Shown: positions 1 to 7,224 of the stretch, piece by piece
How positions within the stretch are numbered: the stretch's first letter is position 1
Layout: each line of letters starts with the position of its first letter
Notes under the pieces: model-generated
Database searches by the model: none
Seen by the model: the letters and a program-made list of their open reading frames with translations, nothing else
What the model was told of the DNA's origin: nothing
Made by a program: the position numbers and the translations under genes
Source: an uncultured Clostridia bacterium
GTDB lineage: Bacteria; Bacillota; Clostridia; Lachnospirales; Lachnospiraceae
Direction of reading: 5' to 3'
Length of the DNA stretch: 10,736 nt
Assembly (NCBI GenBank): GCA_947304065.1
Contig: CAMZAI010000091.1
Coordinates: forward strand, 1-10,736

Positions 1-585
1 GAACAGCTCCTTAAGCGGCGTCTGCTCGATGAAGCGTACAGTATAGAGCGTCGTCTCGCCTACAAATACCGAACCCGCGTAATTCTCGGAACGGAGTCCG
101 TTGTAGCGCGATGTGTAATACCGCCCTTCCGCCGCCATTCCTTCGCCGTAAATGGTAATGGCCCTGAGCTCATAGATGATCCGTATCAGACGTGCCGGCA
201 TCGTCTTCTTGGCTAATGCAAGGAGAGCCAGATAGAGCAGCTTCATCTGCCCCGCTTCCTCCAGCTCCTCTCGTGTGAGCGCGCCGGCCAGCTCGCAGAA
301 ATACATGCCGTAATACATGCTCTCGAGATCACCCTCGAGCTCCTCGAAATATCTGGTCTTTTCGACCGATTTGACATTATAGGCGTCCCTGCCTTCATAG
401 AGGGTAAATTCGCCGTAAGTAAAGCCCCTTGTACACGCCAAGAAGGCGCCCGTCGGTTTACGTGCGCCCCTTGCAAAAGCAGTGATCCTGCCTCTTTCAC
501 TTGTGAGGATCGTGACGCGCCGGTCGTAATCGCCTACCGGCATGGATGTCAGAACAATCCCGTGTACCGTAACTTCACTTGACAT
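1..585 (-). CDS. recO: DNA repair protein RecO, N-terminal 195 residues (runs off left edge)
   Basis: RecO works in RecFOR recombinational repair, binding single-stranded DNA and helping RecA replace SSB. The fragment starts MSSEVTVHGIVLTSMPVGDY and shows the N-terminal OB-fold pattern (VLTSMPVGDYDRRVTILTSERGRI, then FARGARKP near residues 38-45), followed by the helical domain (ELAGALTREELEEAGQMKLLYLALLAL). RecO is usually about 240-250 residues, so roughly the last 50 are missing beyond base 1. The ATG at 583-585 follows the era stop by 8 bp, and its ribosome binding site (AAGGGG, 590-595) overlaps that stop, so it is the last visible gene of the run and probably translationally coupled to era. 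No cysteine zinc-finger pair is visible in the expected helical region, which I believe is normal for Lachnospiraceae-type RecO. Era-recO adjacency supports the call. Confidence 0.9.
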   Translation of the reverse strand, partial: MSSEVTVHGIVLTSMPVGDYDRRVTILTSERGRITAFARGARKPTGAFLACTRGFTYGEFTLYEGRDAYNVKSVEKTRYFEELEGDLESMYYGMYFCELAGALTREELEEAGQMKLLYLALLALAKKTMPARLIRIIYELRAITIYGEGMAAEGRYYTSRYNGLRSENYAGSVFVGETTLYTVRFIEQTPLKELF

Positions 586-593
586 ATATCCCC

Positions 594-1631
594 TTAAGTT
601 TCGTCCTTTTCCTCCCAGAAACCGTAGTTTTTGAGAAGGAAGTCCGAATCGCGCCAATCCTTTTTAACCTTCACGAACAGCTTGAGGTTAACCCTGAAGC
701 CGAGCAGAGCCTCGATCTGGAGTCTCGCGTCGGTTCCGATCTTCTTGAGCATCGAACCGCCTTTTCCGATGATGATGCCCTTGTGGGAATCGCGCTCACA
801 GACTATAGTTGCTTCAATGTCATACAGTCCCGTTCCCTGCTGCTTTTTTCCGCTGTTGTTCCCCGTATCAAAGATCACGGGGCCATCCTCATCATCCTCA
901 TCCTCATCGTGGCGTTCGATAAGGTCTTCGGGATCCTCTTCGTAGTTGATATATCCGCCGCCCTTTTTGCGTTCCTTCATGAGCTCGATGCCGACCGCGA
1001 TACCGTGCGGCACCTCATCGCTGAGGTTCTTTAAGGCGCTCTCCCTGATGATCTCTGCCACGATCTGTCTCTCGGGCTGGTCGGTCAGTTCGTCCTCGTC
1101 ATAGAACATCGGGCCCTCGGGAAGAAGCTTGAAGATCACGTCCTTCAGCTCATCTTCGTTCCTGCCGTTCAAAGCGCTCACGGGCACGATATCGTCGAAT
1201 TTTACCAGATCCTTGTACATAGAGATCATGGACAGAACCTTCTCCGCGGGAACCGTATCGATCTTGTTGATAACGAGTACCTTCGGAGTGCTGTTATTCT
1301 TCAGAAGCTCCGCGATATGACGGTCGCTGGTGCCGACCGAATCGACGGGCTCCACGAGCCAGAGTATCAGATCGACTTCGTTCAGGGTACGCTCCGCCGC
1401 GTCCACCATGAACTTGCCGAGCTTGTTCTTTGCCTGATGGATACCGGGCGTATCGATGAAGATTGCCTGCCCGCGCTCTTCGGTCAGGATCGTGCGGATC
1501 CTCGTCCTCGTAGTCTGCGGTTTGTTGCAGGTGATCGCGACCTTCTGCCCGATCAGCCTGTTCATGAGTGTGGATTTGCCGACATTGGTCCTTCCGACCA
1601 TCGCGATAAAACCGGATTTAAATCCCGCCAT
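594..1631 (-). CDS. era: GTPase Era with an acidic insertion in the KH domain
   Basis: Era is an essential GTPase that binds the 3' end of 16S rRNA and acts in late 30S subunit assembly. All G motifs are visible in the 345-residue product: GRTNVGKS 13-20 (Thr where Pro is usual), the TT of G2 at 40-41, DTPG 60-63, NKID 122-125 and SAL 152-154. The C-terminal type II KH domain carries GIIIGKGG at 285-292 and the typical KVKKDWRDSD stretch near 321-330. Era is normally about 300 residues; the excess is an insertion at about 223-268, rich in Asp and Glu, between the first KH strand (HGIAVGIELMKERKK) and the strand YDIEATIVCERDSHKG. The start ATG at 1629-1631 has an AAGGAG site at 1637-1642 with 5 bp spacing. 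It lies 45 bp after the peptidase gene and 8 bp before recO. Frame and motifs on both sides of the insertion are intact, so it looks like a functional gene. Confidence 0.96.
   Translation of the reverse strand: MAGFKSGFIAMVGRTNVGKSTLMNRLIGQKVAITCNKPQTTRTRIRTILTEERGQAIFIDTPGIHQAKNKLGKFMVDAAERTLNEVDLILWLVEPVDSVGTSDRHIAELLKNNSTPKVLVINKIDTVPAEKVLSMISMYKDLVKFDDIVPVSALNGRNEDELKDVIFKLLPEGPMFYDEDELTDQPERQIVAEIIRESALKNLSDEVPHGIAVGIELMKERKKGGGYINYEEDPEDLIERHDEDEDDEDGPVIFDTGNNSGKKQQGTGLYDIEATIVCERDSHKGIIIGKGGSMLKKIGTDARLQIEALLGFRVNLKLFVKVKKDWRDSDFLLKNYGFWEEKDET
885..908 (-). repeat. Short GAT/GAG triplet tract inside era
   Basis: Eight consecutive triplets, read on the plus strand as atc or ctc, encode the acidic run DEDEDDED at Era residues 242-249. 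A tract of this kind could change length by replication slippage in whole codons without breaking the frame. It forms the core of the acidic insertion. I see no longer repeat unit around it. Confidence 0.7.
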
Positions 1632-1676
1632 AGCGTCTCCTTGTTATTATGTATTCTGCCGTTTGTCCGAATGCTT

Positions 1677-4637
1677 TTACAGCAGGTTGGTTATCGTATC
1701 AAACATTTCCTTGTGCGAATTGAGCTTCGCCTCGTTGCCGACCGCGCAGATGCTGTAATCCTTAAGCAGCGGATCGAGCACTTCCGCGCAGGCGCGGATA
1801 TCGTTCACATCTGCCTTAAGGATCGCGTCCCTGCTCTCCTGTACTTCCTCGTAGGTACGTCCGGCGAGCTTCGCTCCGAGCGCTCTCGCTCCCTTGGCCG
1901 AAGGACTTAAAGGTCTGTCGACTCCGCCCATGGTTCCGATGACGAACTTGGTCATCGTGCGCTCGTCCGCCTCAAAGCTGCGCAGGAAGTCCGCGGTCTT
2001 CTTATATACCTCAAGAGTCTGTGCAAGATGAGGATCGCGGTAGGAGTAGAAAGTTCCGATGTTCCTTGAGAAATCGTAATTAAAGCCCGCTCCGTACGCG
2101 CCTCCGAGCACTCTGACATTGTTCCAGAGGTATTCTGTTCCCAGGATATGCTTTGCCACTGTCATCGCGCCCTGCTCCGCGAGGCTGCACTTTTTGCCGG
2201 CTCCAGCGATCGCGAGGTAATTCACCTCTCCCGCGGTCTTCAGACCTTCGCTGACCTTTTTCTTATCAAGTACAGGTCCTAAACGGTCCTCAAAAACGTC
2301 CGCTCCGTTATCAACTTTTCCGAAGCCGGTCACAAAGTCTCCGATGCTGCCCTTAACGCGCTCAAAGGTCTCCTTCGGGCAGGTCACGTCTATCAGTGTA
2401 TTGTTGCTTCCGAAGGTGTTCAGGAGGATCTCCTTCATCTTCGCCGCGGTCTTTATAAGCTCCTCATCGCTCATCTCGAGCAGAGCGCAGATGTTCCTGT
2501 AATAAGCAAGTCCGACAAATTCCTCGTCATATACGGAATCGGACGCAACGCCTGCGAGAGCATGGTTCATCGCGGTACGGTTGCCCGCCGCGGGCATCGA
2601 ATACTGCATGCGGGACTTCACTTCGCCCGCAAGCTCCCTGATCCTTACGGGATCGTCAAAGCGTGTCTCGAACATCTCCTCGCGCATGAGCTCCAGGAGC
2701 TTGCCGAGATTCTTCTCAAGAACCGCGCCCGTTGCGGTCATAAGAAGCCTGTATTTGTCGTCTCCGCAGACAAGCGGTGCGGTCGCGGGTCTGAAACCGA
2801 GGCCGCCCGTGTAAATATTTACCTCGCTGTTGAATTCCAGATAGGAATGCTTCTCCGTATTCATGCGTCCCGCGAATTCAGCCGCGAAAGCCGCATATTT
2901 CGCATCTTCGAGGCTCAGGCTGTCCAGGTTGAATACGAGCTTCAGATATACGATGCCGTTGGTGTCTATATCATGTAAATATGCCGGAATACCGTTGATC
3001 TCAGCATCGGTGATAATGAATTCCGGAGCCTTTTTGTCTATATCCTCGCGCTTGAGCATTGGGATCGTCGCAAGCTCCTCGGGCGTCGAGGGAGCCTCCT
3101 GATAAGCCTTCAGCGCAGCGGTATCTGCGATCATCTTCTCCAGCTCAGCGTCGCTCATCGAAGCCTTCATAGCTGCGAGTCTGTCTTCAAGCTTCTTTTC
3201 CGTCTCGGCGGTCATACCTTTCCTGGGAGCCATCGAATGGAAAACTGCGTTTTTGCTGTTCAGCATGTACTTCTCGATGAGCTTCTCGTATCCGCCCTCG
3301 TCGATCATTTTGCGAAGGGGCTCAAAGGATTCTCTCACATGCAGCGCCGCAAAAGCCTTCGTATCGTCGTAAAGCCAGGTCTTCAGCGCATTCACGCCGT
3401 ATTCGAGGCCCTTGGGCTCGTAGCCGTAGTCTGCCTCGCAGTATCTGAACTCGCCGCCGTTGATGATGCCGAGCAGCGACTTTTTGTCAACGCCCTCGCG
3501 TACAAGCCTCTCCAGCTCTTCTTTAAGGATCTTCTTCATCTCGCCGAGCTTGTCGACGGAGGTATTTCTGATAGTCATGCCGACAAAAGGCTGCAGGATG
3601 TAGTCGCCGACATAGCAGGAAATATCCTGTCCGATACCGGCTTTTACCAGAGCCTCCTTTACGGGCGCTCCGGGCACATTGAACAGCGCGTCGGTGAGCA
3701 CGCCCATCGCTGCGGTCTCCAGCAGGTCGTCAAACTTTCCGAGCGTAAATGCCCATGAAAGATATCCTGCGTCTTCCTCGGAATCGTCCTCTCCGATCGG
3801 ATAGAACGAATGAACCTCGCTCACCCCGCACGGTTCCTGGAACCTTACCCCGGAATCCACGGGCTGAACGTCGTATTTTGAGAGGTACTCGCGGTCAAGC
3901 CACTCGAGGCGCTCCTCAACGTCCATATTGCCGTAGATATAGATATAGCTATTGGTCGGATGGTAGTATCTTCTGTGGAAATCCAGGAACTGCTCATAAG
4001 TCAGGTCGGGAATGGCCTGCGGGTCTCCGCCGGACTCCACGCCGTATGTCGTATCGGGGAAAAGCGCGTGCGTAAGCTCGCGGTAGAGACGGTCCTCCGC
4101 CGACGAAAAAGCGCCCTTCATCTCGCTGTAAACGACGCCGTTGATCGTGATCGGCTCGTCCTTGGAATTCAGCTCGTATCTCCAGCCCTCCTGACGGAAG
4201 ATCTCCTCGTGCCTGTAGGTATTGGGATGGAAAACGGCGTCCATGTATACGTCGGACAGATTCGCGAAATCCGCATCGTTGCAGCTCGCAACGGGATAGC
4301 AGGTCTTGTCCGGATATGTGAACGCGTTCAAAAACGTATTGAGAGAGCTCTTCTCAAGCTCCATGAACGGATCCTTCGGAGGATACTTCTCCGATCCGCA
4401 GAGCACCGAATGCTCGGTGATGTGAGCCACGCCGGTATCGTCCGTGGGCGTGGTCCTGAATGAAATGCAGAAAACCTTATTCTCGTCCTCGTTGGAAATA
4501 ACGCTGACTCTCGCTCCGCTCTTGATATGTCTGAACAGCATGCCCTGTCCGTTGCAGTCCGGAACATGCTCCTCGTACTCCAATCTGTATGCGGGCAGAC
4601 TCTTCAGTTCCGCACTCGATCTAACGGTTCTTGCCAT
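1677..4637 (-). CDS. M16C (PreP/Cym1-like) zinc metallopeptidase, insulinase family
   Basis: The 986-residue product matches the presequence protease subfamily of M16 peptidases, which enclose and degrade unstructured peptides in a two-half chamber. The inverted zinc motif HITEH lies at 72-76 in TGVAHITEHSVLCGS, and the third ligand is probably Glu172 in VVYSEMKG, 96 residues downstream, as expected for the family. GGAYGAG near 845-851 and YSYRDP near 864-869 match the C-terminal substrate-binding region. Length is normal for full-length M16C. There is no signal peptide, so it is probably cytoplasmic and scavenges peptides. The frame is open further upstream to an ATG at 4754, but the ATG at 4635-4637 has an AAGGAG site 8 bp away (4646-4651) and starts the family-like sequence; the longer form would overlap feoAB. 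It lies 32 bp after feoAB and 45 bp before era. Its physiological substrate cannot be told from sequence. Confidence 0.94.
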   Translation of the reverse strand: MARTVRSSAELKSLPAYRLEYEEHVPDCNGQGMLFRHIKSGARVSVISNEDENKVFCISFRTTPTDDTGVAHITEHSVLCGSEKYPPKDPFMELEKSSLNTFLNAFTYPDKTCYPVASCNDADFANLSDVYMDAVFHPNTYRHEEIFRQEGWRYELNSKDEPITINGVVYSEMKGAFSSAEDRLYRELTHALFPDTTYGVESGGDPQAIPDLTYEQFLDFHRRYYHPTNSYIYIYGNMDVEERLEWLDREYLSKYDVQPVDSGVRFQEPCGVSEVHSFYPIGEDDSEEDAGYLSWAFTLGKFDDLLETAAMGVLTDALFNVPGAPVKEALVKAGIGQDISCYVGDYILQPFVGMTIRNTSVDKLGEMKKILKEELERLVREGVDKKSLLGIINGGEFRYCEADYGYEPKGLEYGVNALKTWLYDDTKAFAALHVRESFEPLRKMIDEGGYEKLIEKYMLNSKNAVFHSMAPRKGMTAETEKKLEDRLAAMKASMSDAELEKMIADTAALKAYQEAPSTPEELATIPMLKREDIDKKAPEFIITDAEINGIPAYLHDIDTNGIVYLKLVFNLDSLSLEDAKYAAFAAEFAGRMNTEKHSYLEFNSEVNIYTGGLGFRPATAPLVCGDDKYRLLMTATGAVLEKNLGKLLELMREEMFETRFDDPVRIRELAGEVKSRMQYSMPAAGNRTAMNHALAGVASDSVYDEEFVGLAYYRNICALLEMSDEELIKTAAKMKEILLNTFGSNNTLIDVTCPKETFERVKGSIGDFVTGFGKVDNGADVFEDRLGPVLDKKKVSEGLKTAGEVNYLAIAGAGKKCSLAEQGAMTVAKHILGTEYLWNNVRVLGGAYGAGFNYDFSRNIGTFYSYRDPHLAQTLEVYKKTADFLRSFEADERTMTKFVIGTMGGVDRPLSPSAKGARALGAKLAGRTYEEVQESRDAILKADVNDIRACAEVLDPLLKDYSICAVGNEAKLNSHKEMFDTITNLL

Positions 4638-4645
4638 ATAAAAAT

Positions 4646-4651
4646 CTCCTT
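4646..4651 (-). promoter_or_regulatory. Ribosome binding site that fixes the M16C peptidase start
   Basis: AAGGAG on the minus strand, 8 bp before the ATG at 4637. It favours this start over the in-frame ATG at 4754, which lies inside feoAB. Confidence 0.8.
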
Positions 4652-4668
4652 GATCATCAGATATTTTG

Positions 4669-4698
4669 ATTATACCATACTCGCGATCATGTACACAA
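4669..4698 (-). promoter_or_regulatory. Candidate sigma-A promoter overlapping the feoAB stop codon
   Basis: On the minus strand a perfect TATAAT (4674-4669) is preceded by TGG, making an extended -10. A weak -35 TTGTGT (4698-4693) sits 18 bp upstream. The TAA stop of feoAB is part of the TATAAT. Transcription would start near 4662, about 25 bases before the peptidase ATG, and could give peptidase-era-recO a message independent of feoAB. The sequence is also constrained by coding, so chance remains possible. Confidence 0.5.
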
Positions 4699-7108
4699 TA
4701 AACGCCATGATCCATGCAACCGCGCACTGGAACAGAACAATGCCGAGCGCCCATTTGCGTCCGAGCTCTCTCTTTACCGATGCGATCGCCGCAACGCAGG
4801 GCGTATAGAGCAGGCAGAATATCAGCAGCGCGAAAGCCGCTGCGGGCGCGAATGCCGACAAAAGGGCCGAGCTGTCGCCGAAGAGCACCGACAGTGTCGA
4901 TACCACGCTCTCCTTTGCCATAAAGCCCGTGATCAGCGCAGTCACGATCCTCCAGTCGCCGAAGCCGAGAGGCTTGAAGATCGGGGTAAATACGCTCGCG
5001 ATGCTCGCAAGTATGCTCTCCTGCGATGTTGCCGCGAGTCCGAAATGCAGATTGAAGGTCTGCAGGAACCAGATCGCGATCGACGCCACGAAAATGATCG
5101 TGAACGCTCTCATCAGGAAATCCTTCGCTTTTTCCCAGAGAAGCCTTATAACGTTCTTCGCGCCGGGCATTCTGTAATTTGGCAGCTCCATTACAAAGGG
5201 AACCGCCTCGCCCTTAAACGCGGTGTACTTCGAGATATGGGCCGTGAGTATGCCGGTGAGTATTCCGAACAGATAGAGGCCGATCATCACGAGCGCCGAA
5301 TGCCCGGGGAAGAATATCCCGGTAAAAAACGCATAGATCGGGAGCTTCGCAGTACAGCTCATGAACGGTATCAGCATGATCGTAAGCTTTCTGTCGCGCT
5401 GCGAAGGCAGAGTCCTCGAAGCCATTACTCCGGGAACCGAACATCCGAATCCGATCAGCATCGGTACAATGCTTCTTCCCGAAAGGCCCAGGCGTCTTAA
5501 GGGTTTATCCATTACGAACGCGACTCTCGCCATATAGCCGGTATCCTCAAGCAGCGAGAGGAAAAAGAACAGTATGATAATGATCGGCATGAAGCTCAGC
5601 ACGCTTCCTACGCCATTGAATATTCCGTCGACCACGAGCGAGTGCAGTACTTCATTGACATTCCAGGCTTCGAACGCCGAGTCCACAAGCCCGGTGAGCG
5701 AATCTATCCCCGCCTCCAGGATTTCCTGCAGCCATGCGCCGATCACTCCGAAGGTCAGCCAGAACACCAGCGCCATGATCCCGATAAACGCGGGGATCGC
5801 GGTAAATTTACCCGTGAGGATCCTGTCTATCTTCTCGCTTCTTTCACGTTCCTTACTCTCTACGGGCTTCACAACGCATTTCGCGGCGAGCTTCTCCACG
5901 AACGAGAAACGCATGTCGGCGATAGCCGCGGCGCGGTCGAGACCGCACTCTTCCTCCATCTGAAGGATGATATGCTCTATCATCTCGCGCTCGTTCCGGG
6001 AAAGCTCGAGCGCTTTTATAACACGTTCGTCGCCCTCGATTATCTTGTTCGCGGCAAAACGGATCGGTATCCCTGCTCTCTTCGCATGGTCCTCGACCAA
6101 AGACATGATGCCGTGGATGCAGCGGTGGATCGCTCCGCCATGATCGGACTCGTCACAGAAGTCCTGTTTTGCGGGCGACTCCTGATATTTCGCGACGTGG
6201 AGCGCATGAGCAACAAGCTCGTCCACGCCTTCGTTCTTTGCTGCGGAAATGGGTACGACGGGGATGCCGAGCATGGCCTCCATGTCGTTGGTACGCACGC
6301 TTCCGCCGTTGCCGCGCAGCTCATCCATCATGTTGAGCGCGAGCACCATCGGCACATCGAGTTCTATCAGCTGCATCGTCAGATACAGATTTCTCTCGAT
6401 ATTGGTCGCATCAACGATATTGATAATGCCCTTCGGCTTCTCGCCGATTATATACTGACGTGAAACAATCTCCTCTTCGGTGTAAGGGGAAAGCGAATAA
6501 ATGCCGGGAAGGTCCACGACCTCGGTATCCGCATGGCCTCTGATCGCGCCGCTCTTGCGGTCCACGGTCACGCCGGGAAAATTGCCGACATGCTGGTTTG
6601 AGCCTGTCAGACTGTTGAAAAGAGTTGTCTTTCCGCTGTTCTGATTGCCTGCGAGCGCGAATGTGAGCACCGTTCCCTCGGGCAGCGGATTCTCGGTCGC
6701 GGGATCGTGGTACAGCACGCCGTCCTCACCGAAGCCGGGATGACAGACTCTGGCCGCGGCTTTTCCGGTGTCGGGCTTTCCGTTATCCGCATCACTTTCC
6801 GCTGCGTTCCTGCGTTTTTTCTGCCTGCCCGCCGCGGTCTTACCGGTCCCGTTTTCAGCGGCATCGTCTTTCTCCGCCGCGGCCCTGACCGGCCCGATCT
6901 CTATTTTTTTAGCGTCCGCGATCCTGAGAGTCAGCTCATAGCCGTGGATCCTCAGCTCCATCGGATCGCCCATCGGCGCAAATTTTATAAGTGTAACCTC
7001 AGTCTTCGGGATAACGCCCATATCGAGGAAATGCTGCCTTAAAGCCCCTTCTCCTCCGACTTTGGTAATAACGGCGCTCTCGCCCGTCTTTAATTCATTG
7101 AGTGTCAT
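4670..7108 (-). CDS. feoB: Ferrous iron transporter, FeoA-FeoB fusion
   Basis: FeoB is the inner-membrane Fe(II) importer with an N-terminal G-protein domain; FeoA is its small SH3-like partner. Here both are in one 812-residue chain. Residues 1-74 form the FeoA domain (MTLNELKTGESAVITKVGG, FLDMGVIPKTEV, ELRIHGYELTLRIADAKKIEI). A charged, Ala/Lys/Asp-rich linker spans about 75-145. The FeoB G domain follows: GNQNSGKT 154-161, GNFPGVTV 175-182, DLPG 199-202, NMMD 259-262, SAA 288-290. The transmembrane part starts near 436, with the two gate cores GFGCSVPG 553-560 and SCTAKLPIY 584-592 plus ELPNYRMP 641-648. The ATG at 7106-7108 is chosen because GGAG lies 8 bp upstream and the predicted transcript starts near 7132; in-frame TTG 7129 and ATG 7126 have no ribosome binding site. 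It heads the minus-strand run and is divergent from tmcAL. No separate feoA or feoC is present. The gene looks intact. Confidence 0.96.
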   Translation of the reverse strand: MTLNELKTGESAVITKVGGEGALRQHFLDMGVIPKTEVTLIKFAPMGDPMELRIHGYELTLRIADAKKIEIGPVRAAAEKDDAAENGTGKTAAGRQKKRRNAAESDADNGKPDTGKAAARVCHPGFGEDGVLYHDPATENPLPEGTVLTFALAGNQNSGKTTLFNSLTGSNQHVGNFPGVTVDRKSGAIRGHADTEVVDLPGIYSLSPYTEEEIVSRQYIIGEKPKGIINIVDATNIERNLYLTMQLIELDVPMVLALNMMDELRGNGGSVRTNDMEAMLGIPVVPISAAKNEGVDELVAHALHVAKYQESPAKQDFCDESDHGGAIHRCIHGIMSLVEDHAKRAGIPIRFAANKIIEGDERVIKALELSRNEREMIEHIILQMEEECGLDRAAAIADMRFSFVEKLAAKCVVKPVESKERERSEKIDRILTGKFTAIPAFIGIMALVFWLTFGVIGAWLQEILEAGIDSLTGLVDSAFEAWNVNEVLHSLVVDGIFNGVGSVLSFMPIIIILFFFLSLLEDTGYMARVAFVMDKPLRRLGLSGRSIVPMLIGFGCSVPGVMASRTLPSQRDRKLTIMLIPFMSCTAKLPIYAFFTGIFFPGHSALVMIGLYLFGILTGILTAHISKYTAFKGEAVPFVMELPNYRMPGAKNVIRLLWEKAKDFLMRAFTIIFVASIAIWFLQTFNLHFGLAATSQESILASIASVFTPIFKPLGFGDWRIVTALITGFMAKESVVSTLSVLFGDSSALLSAFAPAAAFALLIFCLLYTPCVAAIASVKRELGRKWALGIVLFQCAVAWIMAFIVYMIASMV

Positions 7109-7116
7109 CGTTTCAT

Positions 7117-7120
7117 CTCC
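7117..7120 (-). promoter_or_regulatory. Ribosome binding site that fixes the feoAB start
   Basis: GGAG on the minus strand, 8 bp before the ATG at 7108. It lies downstream of the two alternative in-frame starts (TTG 7129, ATG 7126), so it can only serve the 7108 start, where the product begins with a typical FeoA N-terminus. Confidence 0.75.
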
Positions 7121-7138
7121 ATTCATCAATTCAAACTG

Positions 7139-7167
7139 ATTTTACTCAAAAAGCCCGAAAATAACAA
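7139..7167 (-). promoter_or_regulatory. Candidate sigma-A promoter for feoAB
   Basis: Minus-strand -35 TTGTTA (7167-7162, 4 of 6 consensus) and -10 TAAAAT (7144-7139, 5 of 6) are separated by exactly 17 bp. Initiation near 7132 leaves a leader of about 24 bases to the ATG at 7108. I found no convincing Fur or DtxR box over it, so iron control is expected from the gene's role but is not shown by the sequence. Confidence 0.65.
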
Positions 7168-7196
7168 CACCATTTCGCCCCCGCATATGATATAAT
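7168..7196 (+). promoter_or_regulatory. Candidate extended -10 promoter for tmcAL
   Basis: TGA then TATAAT (7191-7196) gives a perfect extended -10. The hexamer 17 bp upstream (CACCAT, 7168-7173) is a poor -35, which extended -10 promoters tolerate. Initiation near 7203 leaves about 22 bases to the ATG at 7225, enough to include the GGAGG site at 7216-7220. The weak -35 position directly abuts the feoAB -35 on the opposite strand. Confidence 0.65.
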
Positions 7197-7224
7197 TTTT
7201 TCAGAAAAAGTATCCGGAGGTCGT

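Noticed and set aside
1632..1676. Terminator or promoter between the peptidase gene and era
   Set aside because: There is no hairpin with a T run, and CATAAT on the minus strand lacks a usable -35 at the right distance.
1317..1910. Plus-strand open frame spanning the era-peptidase junction
   Set aside because: It is antisense to two well-supported genes, with composition typical of a reverse reading frame and no recognisable motif.
4638..4754. Longer N-terminus for the M16C peptidase from the ATG at 4754
   Set aside because: The extra 39 residues are antisense-free but are out-of-frame feoAB sequence, have no ribosome binding site and no targeting-peptide character; AAGGAG before 4637 fixes the start.
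5642..6463. Plus-strand open frame of about 270 codons opposite feoAB
   Set aside because: It lies wholly within the FeoB G-domain and membrane coding region, has no domain pattern, and results from G+C-rich codon use on the other strand.
7109..7129. Longer FeoAB from TTG 7129 or ATG 7126
   Set aside because: Neither has a ribosome binding site and both would be almost leaderless from the predicted promoter; GGAG before 7108 fits a standard FeoA start.
7109..7224. Fur or DtxR operator upstream of feoAB
   Set aside because: I looked for GATAATGATAATCATTATC-like and DtxR-like symmetry and found no stretch good enough to claim. A 5 bp CGAAA/TTTCG pair at 7156-7177 is too short to count.
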